Shown: in pieces, positions 1-7,176 of the stretch
Position numbering within the stretch: the stretch's first letter is position 1
Layout of the letters: each line of letters opens with the position of its first letter
Source: Sphingomonas insulae
GTDB taxonomy: Bacteria; Pseudomonadota; Alphaproteobacteria; Sphingomonadales; Sphingomonadaceae
DNA length: 64,000 nt
Direction: 5' to 3'
NCBI RefSeq assembly: GCF_010450875.1
Contig: NZ_CP048422.1
Span: 3,011,001-3,075,000, forward strand
Notes under the pieces: generated by a model
Told to the model about the DNA's origin: nothing
The model's database searches: none
Seen by the model: the letters and a program-made list of their open reading frames with translations, nothing else
Program-made: the position numbers and the translations under genes

Positions 1-410
1 GCGGCCACGGCGGCGCGCTGGGCATCGTCTATCACGCGCGGAGCGATGCGCCCGGCGATACGTGGGTCGAACTCGCTTTGCCCTATGCCGGGGCGCTGAT
101 CGGCGACACCGATACGGGGGTGCTGGCATCCGGCCCGATCATCGCGCTGATGGACATGGCGACCAGCGTCGCGGTGTGGGTGAAGCGGGGCAGGTTCGCG
201 CCCCAGGCGACGCTGGACCTGCGCGTCGATTACCTGCGCCCCGCGGTGCCGGGCCGCACCGTGATCGGCCGCGGCGAATGCCTGAAAGTCACCCGCTCGA
301 TCGCCTTCGTCCGCGGCATCGCCTATGACGAGACGCCCGACGATCCGCTGGCGCATGTCGCCGGCACCTTCATGCTGATGGATGCGCAGGCGATGGGGGC
401 GGCGGCATGA
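1..410 (+). CDS. PaaI-family hotdog thioesterase, 5' end missing
   Basis: The reading frame is open from the left edge (first codon at base 3, reading GHGGALGIVY) and stops at 410, so the true start lies outside the window. About 135 residues are visible. The segment GVLASGPIIALMDMATS matches the central helix of the hotdog fold, where PaaI-type thioesterases carry an acidic catalytic residue (here the D of LMD), and DLRVDYLRPA matches the following strand. The family hydrolyses acyl- or aryl-CoA thioesters in the cytoplasm. The stop overlaps the next gene's start by four bases (ATGA), so the two are translationally coupled and may form paralogous partners. The substrate cannot be inferred. 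Confidence 0.8.
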   Translation, partial: GHGGALGIVYHARSDAPGDTWVELALPYAGALIGDTDTGVLASGPIIALMDMATSVAVWVKRGRFAPQATLDLRVDYLRPAVPGRTVIGRGECLKVTRSIAFVRGIAYDETPDDPLAHVAGTFMLMDAQAMGAAA

Positions 411-805
411 GCCTGCCCCCCTATGCCGACCTGCTCGGCATCACGCTCGCGCCGCGCGACGGCGAGGCACCGGTGCTGGAGATGCCGTTCCGCGACGACG
501 TGCTCGGCCGTCCCGGCTTCCTGCACGGCGGCGCGATCGCGGGGTTGCTGGAAGTCGCGGCGATCGTCTCGCTGCAACACGCGCTGGCGGAAGAAGGCGG
601 CGCCAAAGGCCCGCCTGCACGTATCAAGCCGGTCAACGTCACCGTCGACTTCATGCGCGGCGGTCGCGACAAGCCGACCCATGCGGAAGGGATCGTCACC
701 CGCCTCGGCACCCGCGTCGCCAATGTCGAGGCGATCGCCTGGCAGGACGATCGCACCAGACCGATCGCCCATGCCCGCATGAACTATTTGATCGCGCGGG
801 ACTGA
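407..805 (+). CDS. PaaI-family hotdog thioesterase
   Basis: A complete 132-residue hotdog-fold protein. GFLHGGAIAGLLEVAA around residue 40 holds the HGG motif and the acidic residue (E) expected at the catalytic helix of PaaI-like thioesterases, and KPVNVTVDFMRGG is the conserved strand after it. It starts inside the stop codon of the preceding thioesterase, so this is a two-gene unit of related enzymes. Tandem PaaI-like genes are common near acyl-CoA metabolism, but nothing else in view identifies the acyl group. The family assignment is firm and the substrate is unknown. Confidence 0.85.
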   Translation: MSLPPYADLLGITLAPRDGEAPVLEMPFRDDVLGRPGFLHGGAIAGLLEVAAIVSLQHALAEEGGAKGPPARIKPVNVTVDFMRGGRDKPTHAEGIVTRLGTRVANVEAIAWQDDRTRPIAHARMNYLIARD

Positions 806-839
806 AGCGCCTTCCCTTCGGTCAAAGGTAGGGGCGGCG

Positions 840-858
840 GATGCACGAACGGTGCATC
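840..858. other. Inverted repeat after the thioesterases
   Basis: GATGCAC (840-846) and GTGCATC (852-858) form a 7-bp inverted repeat with a 5-nt loop. A second pair, CAATCCA and TGGATTG, follows within the next 50 bases. Neither is followed by a T-run on the + strand, so they may be weak terminators for the thioesterase pair or operator-like sites. The remainder of 806-1047 holds only the REP-like repeat listed separately. Confidence 0.3.
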
Positions 859-1009
859 GGGCAGACGCCCAGGCAATCCAACGACGTCGAACTGGATTGG
901 TTTAGCGAACAAGGCGGCGCCATCCTCTTCGTCACCGCCGAGTCGTTCTGGAATCCACTCCGCGGCGGGACGATCCGCTCAAGCATCTCGCCTTGCCCTT
1001 GCCGACTGG

Positions 1010-1036
1010 TGGACCCCGGAACGGATCCGGGGTGAC
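1010..1036 (+). repeat. REP-like repeat, family A (single copy)
   Basis: TGGACCCCGGAAC followed by a CCGGGGTGAC end. It is an imperfect palindrome of the same family as the copies near 5901, 6283, 6348, 22081, 22158, 30216 and 30296. It lies just beyond the stop of the minus-strand shikimate-dehydrogenase-like gene. Confidence 0.75.
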
Positions 1037-1047
1037 GAAAGCGGGAG

Positions 1048-1866
1048 TCAGCCTCGCGCCACCGCCGCGGCATCGGTGATCTGTGCGTCGGTCGGCGTCA
1101 CGCCGGTATAGAGCACGAACTGCTCCACCGCCTGCAACACGCCGATCGCCGCGCCGGTGATCGTGCGCTTGCCTGCGTCCTGTGCCGCACGCAGCAACGG
1201 CGTTTCCGGCGGCAGCGCGACCGCGTCGAGCACCATGTCGGCCGCCGCGATCGTATCGCGATCGAACGCCAGCACGCCGGCATCCGCGCCCTCCATGCCC
1301 AGCGGCGTCACGTTGGCGAGCAGCCCCGCGGTCCGCGTCCCCACCTCCGGCGCCCAGTCCCAGCCGACCGACCCGGCCAGCGCCCGCCCGGTCGCCTCGT
1401 TCCGTGCGATCACCGTGCCCTGCGTCAATCCGGCATCGCGCAACGCGGTCGCCACCGCCTTGCCCATGCCGCCGGACCCGCGCAGCAGTACCCGCGTGCC
1501 CGCAGGCAGCCTCGCCCGCTCGACCAGCGTCCGCACCGCCGAATAATCGGTATTGTATCCGGTCAGCCGCCCGCCGTCGTTGACGATCGTGTTGACGCTG
1601 TCGATCGCGGCGGCCGATCCCTTCAGCCCGTCGAGCAACGGGATCACCGCCTCCTTGAACGGCATCGACACCGCGCATCCACGAATGCCGAGCGCACGGA
1701 TACCGCCGATCGCCGCGGGCAGGTCCTGCGTCGTGAACGCCTTGTAGACATAGTCGAGGCCGGTCAGCTCATAGAGCCGGTTGTGGAACCGCGTCCCGAA
1801 ATTGCTCGGCCGCGCCGACAGCGACATGCAGAGCAACGTGTCCCGGCCGATGAGGGGTTTGGTCAT
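1048..1866 (-). CDS. Shikimate 5-dehydrogenase family protein
   Basis: A 272-residue protein with the two-domain plan of the shikimate/quinate dehydrogenases. The N-terminal substrate domain holds SMPFKEAV (the conserved catalytic Lys) and GYNTDYSAV (the conserved catalytic Asp in the NTD motif). The C-terminal Rossmann domain holds the nucleotide loop LRGSGGMGKAV near residue 130. The N-terminus reads CMSLSARPSN rather than the usual PxxHSxSPxxHN of AroE, so this is more likely a paralogue than the housekeeping AroE. It would reduce 3-dehydroshikimate or a related substrate with NAD(P)H. It stands alone, downstream of and co-directional with the sugar dehydrogenase gene. Confidence 0.75.
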   Translation of the reverse strand: MTKPLIGRDTLLCMSLSARPSNFGTRFHNRLYELTGLDYVYKAFTTQDLPAAIGGIRALGIRGCAVSMPFKEAVIPLLDGLKGSAAAIDSVNTIVNDGGRLTGYNTDYSAVRTLVERARLPAGTRVLLRGSGGMGKAVATALRDAGLTQGTVIARNEATGRALAGSVGWDWAPEVGTRTAGLLANVTPLGMEGADAGVLAFDRDTIAAADMVLDAVALPPETPLLRAAQDAGKRTITGAAIGVLQAVEQFVLYTGVTPTDAQITDAAAVARG

Positions 1867-1887
1867 GAAGGTCCTTCATTCACTGTG

Positions 1888-1906
1888 GAGGGCGTCGCAC
1901 GCCCTC
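1888..1906 (-). terminator. Hairpin between sugar dehydrogenase and shikimate dehydrogenase genes
   Basis: GAGGGCGT (1888-1895) and ACGCCCTC (1899-1906) form a perfect 8-bp stem with a 3-nt loop, in the gap after the minus-strand sugar dehydrogenase. There is no clear T-run, so it is a weak terminator candidate or an mRNA end structure. Confidence 0.3.
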
Positions 1907-1981
1907 GCATCCGTCGACCCGGCGGTCGTCGGGATGACGGGGGGAAGACAGGTCGTCCGCCTCGCCTTCCCCCTCACATCG

Positions 1982-3133
1982 TTACTTCGCCGTCAGCCGG
2001 ATCATCCGCCCCTGCGACTTGCCACCGTCCTCGATCACCCAGATCGCCCCGTCCGGCCCCTGCTTCACGTCGCGGATGCGCGCACCCATCGGCCATTGGT
2101 CGGCCTTCCTCGCCGTCTGTCCGTCCAGGTCGACCCGCACGAGCGATTGTGAAGAGAGCCCGCCGATGAAGGCATCGCCCTTCCACGCCGGGAACATCGA
2201 CCCCGAATAGATCATCAGCCCACCCGGAGAGATCACCGGGTTCCACCACACCTTCGGCGGTTCGTAGCCGTCGCCCGGCGCGTGATCGGGGATATCGCTG
2301 CCGTCGTAGTTGCTGCCGTTCGACGCGTTAGGCCAGCCATAATTGCGACCCGGCATGATTAGGTTCAATTCGTCGCCGCCCTTCGGCCCCATTTCCTGTT
2401 CCCACAACCGGCCCTGCGCATCGAACGCGATGCCGAGCAGGTTGCGATGGCCATAGCTCCAGACCTCCGGAGCGAATCCCTTGGCGACCAGCGGGTTGCC
2501 GGGCGCCGGCTTGCCGTCGAGGGTCAGCCGCAACACCTTGCCCAGCGTCGCCTGCGGATCCTGCGCCGGCGTGAACTTCTGCCGCTCGCCATTGGTGAAG
2601 AACAGCGAGCTGCCGTCCGGCGAAAATGCGATCCGCCCGGAATAATGCCCGTTGCCCTCGACGAACGGACGCGCGCGGAACAGCGCCTCGATCTCGCCGA
2701 GCCGTTCGCCGCCCTGCCCGCCGCCGTCGGGACGCAGCCGGCCGCGCGCCAGGATCACGCCCTTGCCGCCCGCATCGGCCGCGGAATAGCTAAAGTAGAT
2801 GCGCTTGCTGGTCGCGAAATCGGGCGCCGGCACCACGTCCATCAACCCGCCCTGCCCCGCCGAATCGACCGTGATGGTCGCGATCGTCTGCCGACGCTTG
2901 CCGTCCGCGGACAGCAGGATCATCTGCCCCGCCTTTTCGGTGACGACGATGCGGTCGTCGGGCAGGAATGCGAAGGACCACGGCGACACGAAATCGGCGA
3001 TCACCGTCTCGCGAAACGGCTTGGCCGACGGCGGCGTCTCTCCGGCCTGACCATCCGCCGATACCGGGGCGGCGGCGTTGCCCGAACAGGCGATAAGGGC
3101 GATCGGCAGGGTGGCGAGCAGGCTTAGGCGCAT
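1982..3133 (-). CDS. PQQ-dependent sugar dehydrogenase (Asd/YliI-like lipoprotein)
   Basis: A 383-residue beta-propeller protein of the soluble glucose/sorbosone dehydrogenase family, which oxidises aldoses with PQQ. The N-terminus is a lipoprotein signal with the lipobox LIAC at about residues 13-16, so it should sit on the periplasmic side. Diagnostic motifs include VEGNGHYSGRIAFSPDG, KVLRLTLDGKPAPGNP, VWSYGHRNLLGIAFD and EMGPKGGDELNLI. The gene is divergent from rimP, with about 190 bp between them. No PQQ synthesis genes are in view. Confidence 0.85.
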   Translation of the reverse strand: MRLSLLATLPIALIACSGNAAAPVSADGQAGETPPSAKPFRETVIADFVSPWSFAFLPDDRIVVTEKAGQMILLSADGKRRQTIATITVDSAGQGGLMDVVPAPDFATSKRIYFSYSAADAGGKGVILARGRLRPDGGGQGGERLGEIEALFRARPFVEGNGHYSGRIAFSPDGSSLFFTNGERQKFTPAQDPQATLGKVLRLTLDGKPAPGNPLVAKGFAPEVWSYGHRNLLGIAFDAQGRLWEQEMGPKGGDELNLIMPGRNYGWPNASNGSNYDGSDIPDHAPGDGYEPPKVWWNPVISPGGLMIYSGSMFPAWKGDAFIGGLSSQSLVRVDLDGQTARKADQWPMGARIRDVKQGPDGAIWVIEDGGKSQGRMIRLTAK

Positions 3134-3184
3134 GGATATCTCCCGGTTTGTCGACGCGAACGCCTGACTAGCCGCGATGGATGC

Positions 3185-3213
3185 TTGTTTCCAACCCGCC
3201 GTGGGCGTATATG
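3185..3213 (+). promoter_or_regulatory. Sigma-70-type promoter for the rimP-nusA operon
   Basis: TTGTTT (3185-3190) and TATATG (3208-3213) are separated by 17 bases, a good match to a housekeeping promoter, and lie about 112 bases before the rimP start. The transcript would have a roughly 100-nt leader. Confidence 0.5.
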
Positions 3214-3324
3214 GCTGATGCCTTCTCTTACATCGTCAGGTGAAAGAGGCTGCGGGGGACCCCTCCCGCGGCGGCGAACACGCATATCCCCACGGCGGGG
3301 TCACGCCGCATATCTGGAGCTTGC

Positions 3325-3936
3325 ATGGCGGACATCGCCCTACTCACGCAGTTGATCGAACCCGAAGCCACCGCGCTGGGCTTCGACCTCGTGCGCGTGA
3401 AGATGACCGGCGGCAAATCCGATCCCACGTTGCAGATCATGGCGGAACGCCCCGATACCGGTCAGCTGACGATCGACGATTGCGCCGAACTGTCGCGCCG
3501 CGTCTCCGAATCGTTCGATGCGCTGGAAGCGGACGGCCGCGATCCGATGCCCGATGCCTATCGCCTCGAAGTGTCGTCGCCCGGCATCGACCGTCCGCTG
3601 ACCCGACCGAAGGATTATGCGACCTGGGCGGGGCACGAGGCGCGGATCACGCTGGTCGAGAAGATCGACAACCGCAAGATCCTGACCGGCGATCTCGTCG
3701 GGATCGACGGGGATCAGGTTTCGATCGACGTGCGCGGCCACACCCGCATGACCGTCGGCCTCGCGGCGATCCACGATGCCAAGCTGACGATCACCGACCG
3801 GCTGCTCGCCGCCACCGCGCCGCTGTCGAGCGACGGCGCGGACGAATTCGAAGAGGTATCGCCCGAGGCGGATGCCGACCACCCACACGACACCGACACG
3901 AACGACAACGACGCCCTTAGCGAAGGACAGAAGTAA
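3325..3936 (+). CDS. rimP: Ribosome maturation factor RimP
   Basis: A 203-residue protein that binds the 30S subunit during assembly. The N-terminal domain contains GFDLVRVKM and the conserved LQIMAERPDTGQLTIDDCAELSR segment, and LEVSSPGIDRPL is the RimP signature around residue 87. The C-terminal SH3-like domain is followed by an acidic, His/Asp/Thr-rich tail of about 30 residues, which is longer than in E. coli. It is the first gene of the canonical rimP-nusA-infB cluster and sits two bases before nusA. The start is preceded by CTGGAGC as ribosome binding site. Confidence 0.95.
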   Translation: MADIALLTQLIEPEATALGFDLVRVKMTGGKSDPTLQIMAERPDTGQLTIDDCAELSRRVSESFDALEADGRDPMPDAYRLEVSSPGIDRPLTRPKDYATWAGHEARITLVEKIDNRKILTGDLVGIDGDQVSIDVRGHTRMTVGLAAIHDAKLTITDRLLAATAPLSSDGADEFEEVSPEADADHPHDTDTNDNDALSEGQK

Positions 3937-3937
3937 G

Positions 3938-5563
3938 ATGGCCACCGTCGCCACCGCCAACCGCGCGGAACTGATCGCGATCGCCAATTCGGTCGCATCG
4001 GAAAAGATGATCGACAAGAGCATCGTGATCGAGGCTCTGGAAGAGGCGATCCAGCGCGCCGCCAAGACGCGCTACGGCATCGAGAACGATATCCGCGCCA
4101 AGCTCGACCCCACCAGCGGCGACCTGCGCCTGTGGCGTGTCGTCGAGGTGGTCGAGGCGGTCGACGATTATTTCAAGCAGGTCGACGTCACCCAGGCACA
4201 GAAGCTGCAGAAGGGCGCCGTGGTCGGCGACTATATCGTCGATCCCCTGCCCCCGATCGAATTCGGTCGCATCCAGGCGCAGGCATCCAAGCAGATCATC
4301 TTCCAGAAGGTCCGCGACGCCGAGCGCGAGCGCCAGTATGAAGAGTTCAAGGATCGCCAGGGCGAGATCATCACCGGCGTCGTCAAGCGTGTCGAGTTCG
4401 GCCATGTCGTCGTCGACCTGGGCCGGGCCGAGGGCGTCATCCGCCGCGACGCGCAGATCCCGCGCGAGGTGGTGCGCGTCAACGACCGCATCCGGTCGCT
4501 GATCCTCAACGTCCGCCGCGAGAACCGCGGGCCGCAGATCTTCCTCAGCCGCGCGCACCCCGACTTCATGAAGAAGCTGTTCGCGCAGGAAGTGCCGGAG
4601 ATCTACGACGGCATCATCACCATCCAGGCGGCGGCGCGCGATCCCGGCAGCCGCGCCAAGATCGGCGTCATCAGCCGCGATTCGAGCATCGACCCGGTCG
4701 GCGCCTGCGTCGGCATGAAGGGTAGCCGCGTGCAGGCGGTCGTGCAGGAGATGCAGGGCGAGAAGATCGACATCATCCCCTGGTCGCCCGACATCGCGAC
4801 CTTCGTTGTCAACGCGTTGCAACCCGCCAGCGTCAGCCGCGTCGTGATCGACGAGGAGGAAGAGCGGATCGAGGTCGTGGTCCCCGACGACCAGCTCAGC
4901 CTTGCCATCGGTCGTCGCGGCCAGAACGTCCGCCTCGCCAGCCAGCTGACCGGCAAGGCGATCGACATCCTGACCGAGCAGGACGCGAGCGAGAAGCGCC
5001 AGAAGGAATTCACCGAGCGTACCGAGATGTTCCAGAACGAACTGGATGTCGACGAGACGTTGGCACAGCTGCTGGTCGCCGAAGGCTTCGGCGCGCTGGA
5101 AGAGGTCGCCTATGTCGAGCTGGATGAGATCGCGGGCATCGAGGGCTTCGACGAGGACCTCGGCCAGGAACTCCAGAGCCGCGCGCAGGAAGCGCTCGAC
5201 CGCCGCGAGGCCGCGAACCGCGAGGAACGCCGCGCGTTGGGCGTTGAGGACGCGCTGGTCGACATGCCGTATTTGACCGAGGCGATGCTGGTCACGCTGG
5301 GCAAGGCGGGCATCAAGACGCTCGACGACCTTGCCGACCTCGCCACCGACGAACTGGTCGAGAAGAAGCGCGTCGAACCGCGCCGCCGCAACGAGGATGC
5401 ACCGAAGCGCCCCGAGCCGAAGGGCGGCATCCTCAGCGAATACGGCCTGAGCGACGAACAGGGCAACGAGATCATCATGGCCGCCCGCCAGCATTGGTTC
5501 GCCGACGACGAGGCGCCTGCCGCCGATGCGTCCGCGGATGTCGCGGACGGTGAGGACGCCTGA
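3938..5563 (+). CDS. nusA: Transcription termination/antitermination factor NusA
   Basis: 541 residues from the ATG at 3938. An upstream in-frame start at 3872 would lie inside rimP and is not the family start. In order: the N-terminal RNA-polymerase-binding domain (EALEEAIQRAAKTRYG), the S1 domain (GEIITGVVKRVEFGHVVVDLGRAEG), two KH domains including the VGMKGSRVQ and IGRRGQNVRLA loops, and the C-terminal helix-hairpin-helix repeats with an acidic tail. NusA binds RNA polymerase and nascent RNA to modulate pausing, termination and rRNA antitermination. The stop overlaps the start of the next gene (TGATG). Confidence 0.97.
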   Translation: MATVATANRAELIAIANSVASEKMIDKSIVIEALEEAIQRAAKTRYGIENDIRAKLDPTSGDLRLWRVVEVVEAVDDYFKQVDVTQAQKLQKGAVVGDYIVDPLPPIEFGRIQAQASKQIIFQKVRDAERERQYEEFKDRQGEIITGVVKRVEFGHVVVDLGRAEGVIRRDAQIPREVVRVNDRIRSLILNVRRENRGPQIFLSRAHPDFMKKLFAQEVPEIYDGIITIQAAARDPGSRAKIGVISRDSSIDPVGACVGMKGSRVQAVVQEMQGEKIDIIPWSPDIATFVVNALQPASVSRVVIDEEEERIEVVVPDDQLSLAIGRRGQNVRLASQLTGKAIDILTEQDASEKRQKEFTERTEMFQNELDVDETLAQLLVAEGFGALEEVAYVELDEIAGIEGFDEDLGQELQSRAQEALDRREAANREERRALGVEDALVDMPYLTEAMLVTLGKAGIKTLDDLADLATDELVEKKRVEPRRRNEDAPKRPEPKGGILSEYGLSDEQGNEIIMAARQHWFADDEAPAADASADVADGEDA

Positions 5564-5811
5564 TGCCATTCGTCTCGATCCGCATCTCCGGCAGCGCGAC
5601 CCGCGACCAGAAGGCGGGGATCGTCGCCGACGTGACGTCCTCGCTGGTGTCGCGCCTCGGCAAGAACCCCGCCGCGGTGCAGATCGTGATCCAGGAAGTG
5701 TCGACGGAAAATTACGGCGCCGGCGGGCAATTGCTCGCCGACCGCGATGCCCCGAAGCCCGAACCGCGGCCCGAACCGAGGGAGGACGCGCATGCGGTTC
5801 CCTCACAATGA
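5563..5811 (+). CDS. 4-oxalocrotonate tautomerase family protein
   Basis: An 82-residue protein starting MPFVSIRISG. After Met removal it would expose the N-terminal Pro that is the catalytic base of the tautomerase superfamily. The first 60 residues fit the 4-OT beta-alpha-beta fold (QKAGIVADVTSSLVSRLGKNPAAVQIVIQEV), and the last 20 are a Pro/Glu-rich tail. It is coupled to nusA by a TGATG overlap, an unusual place for such an enzyme. The substrate is unknown and a metabolic link to the transcription operon is not evident. Confidence 0.8.
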   Translation: MPFVSIRISGSATRDQKAGIVADVTSSLVSRLGKNPAAVQIVIQEVSTENYGAGGQLLADRDAPKPEPRPEPREDAHAVPSQ

Positions 5812-5900
5812 GCCGCTAGCGCTCCATCAGGTTCGCGCCATGCGATCGACCCCGCGGGTGACCGCGGGAACGACAACGTGCGCCCACCCCAAATCCGACC

Positions 5901-5928
5901 GTCACCCCGGACTTGTTCCGGGGTCCAC
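5901..5928 (-). repeat. REP-like repeat, family A (left of the GIY-YIG gene)
   Basis: GTCACCCCGGACTTG followed by TTCCGGGGTCCAC. It is an exact reverse complement of the copy at 6283-6310 (28 of 28 bases), and the two copies frame the GIY-YIG gene. The sequence is itself an imperfect palindrome (CCCCGGA and TTCCGGGG arms). Confidence 0.85.
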
Positions 5929-5953
5929 GGCGCGGCGGGGGAAAGCCGCGCGA

Positions 5954-6262
5954 TCAGTCCAACGGCGGCAGGCCAAGCGCCACCGCGAGATCCGCCCAAC
6001 CAGGATTATCGCGCTCGATCAGATTTTTCTTCCAATCGCGACGCCATGCCTTGATCCGCTTTTCGCTGGCGATGGCTACCTCCATCGTGTCGGCCATGTC
6101 GAACCACACCAGGGTCACGACGCCGTAGCGGCTGGTGAATCCCTCGAACGTGCCGTCGCGGTGTTGCACGATGCGACCGATCAGGTTGGACGTGACGCCC
6201 GTGTAGATCGTCCCGTTAACGCCGCTGGCCAGCATGTAGACGCAGGGTTGCCGCTCTCTCAT
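5954..6262 (-). CDS. GIY-YIG nuclease family protein
   Basis: A 102-residue single-domain GIY-YIG nuclease in the compact UPF0213/YhbQ size range. CVYMLASGVNGTIYTGVTS holds the two short motifs (here VYM and YTG), R at about 29 lies in NLIGR, and EVAIASEKRIKAW carries the catalytic Glu. I chose the ATG at 6262. A longer frame from 6385 would translate straight through a family A repeat (giving TPDLFRGP), which is probably not protein. The gene lies antisense inside the rimP-infB operon and is framed by inverted repeats, which suggests a mobile or repeat-associated cassette. DNA cleavage is known for the domain; the biological role here is unknown. Confidence 0.85.
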   Translation of the reverse strand: MRERQPCVYMLASGVNGTIYTGVTSNLIGRIVQHRDGTFEGFTSRYGVVTLVWFDMADTMEVAIASEKRIKAWRRDWKKNLIERDNPGWADLAVALGLPPLD

Positions 6263-6282
6263 ACCGACCGGTGTGCCGCCCG

Positions 6283-6310
6283 GTGGACCCCGGAACAAGT
6301 CCGGGGTGAC
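6283..6310 (+). repeat. REP-like repeat, family A (right of the GIY-YIG gene)
   Basis: GTGGACCCCGGAAC followed by AAGTCCGGGGTGAC. It is the exact inverted partner of both 5901-5928 and 6348-6375 and starts 20 bases upstream of the GIY-YIG start codon. Confidence 0.85.
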
Positions 6311-6347
6311 GACATATTGTCGGCGAACCCCGTGCCCCACCCCTTCC

Positions 6348-6375
6348 GTCACCCCGGACTTGTTCCGGGGTCCAC
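6348..6375 (-). repeat. REP-like repeat, family A (inverted partner of 6283)
   Basis: The same 28 bases as 5901-5928. With 6283-6310 it forms a perfect 28-bp inverted repeat separated by 37 bases, a BIME-like arrangement. Identity with 5901 continues, less strictly, into the flanking AAAGCGGCGCGATC segment, so the unit is longer than the palindrome. Confidence 0.85.
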
Positions 6376-6441
6376 GGCACCGCACGCGAAAGCGGCGCGA
6401 TCGACCCGGCGTCCCGATGCCTCGTCGTCGGGAGAGGCCGC

Positions 6442-7176
6442 ATGACCGACCCGGTCCGCAAGTGCATCCTCACGCAGGATCGCGACAGCAGCGACAACCT
6501 CGTCCGCCTCGCGCTCGGGCCGGACGGCACGATCATGCCCGACGTGCGTGCCAAGGCCCCCGGTCGTGGTGCGTGGATCGGCGTCTCGCGCGCCGAACTG
6601 GAACAGGCGATCGCCAGGAAGCGCCTGCGCGGCGCCCTCGCCCGGGCGTTCAAGGGCGAGGTGCTGACGATCCCCGACGATCTGCCGCAGCGAATCGAGG
6701 ATGCGCTGCAACGCAACGCGCTCGACCGGCTCGGCCTCGAATCGCGCTCCGGCGGGCTGCTGACCGGATCGGAAAAGATCATCACCGCCGCGCGCGCGGG
6801 CCAGCTGCAGACGCTGTACCATGCCGCGGATGCGTCGATCGACGGCAACCGCAAGCTCGATCAGGCGTGGCGGATGGGCTCCGATCGCGAAGGCTCGACG
6901 CTCAGGGGCTTGGTATTACCTGTACCGCGCACCATATTGTCGTTGGCGCTGGGCCGCGAGAATGTGGTACATATCGGCCTGACCGACCGCGCTGCTGCCG
7001 CGCGGGTGAGCGACGCGCTCGACCGCTGGCTGCATTTTATCGGACCTGAACCCACTCCCGTGCCTTGCGAAACGGCCTCGCAGGGCGCATCGGCGCCCGG
7101 ACTTTCCCCCGGACAATCTGGGGCCGCATCCACCGGGCATCGACCGGCCGTAGACGCAAACGAGGAATTTGAGTGA
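6442..7176 (+). CDS. RNA-binding protein: YlxR (DUF448) fused to an L7Ae-like domain
   Basis: 244 residues. The first about 85 are a YlxR domain (RKCILTQDRD, then GRGAWIGVSRAELEQAI). The next about 95 are an L7Ae/L30e/S12e/Gadd45-like domain (LDRLGLESRSGGLLTGSEKI...AARAGQLQTLYHAADAS). This fusion in front of infB is typical of Alphaproteobacteria. YlxR proteins bind RNA and have been linked to RNase P and translation. The gene overlaps infB by four bases. The C-terminal about 45 residues are low in predicted structure. Confidence 0.9.
   Translation: MTDPVRKCILTQDRDSSDNLVRLALGPDGTIMPDVRAKAPGRGAWIGVSRAELEQAIARKRLRGALARAFKGEVLTIPDDLPQRIEDALQRNALDRLGLESRSGGLLTGSEKIITAARAGQLQTLYHAADASIDGNRKLDQAWRMGSDREGSTLRGLVLPVPRTILSLALGRENVVHIGLTDRAAAARVSDALDRWLHFIGPEPTPVPCETASQGASAPGLSPGQSGAASTGHRPAVDANEEFE

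Noticed and set aside
6263..6385. Longer start for the GIY-YIG protein
   Set aside because: The extension translates a family A repeat (TPDLFRGP) and has no domain; the ATG at 6262 begins just before the GIY-like motif.
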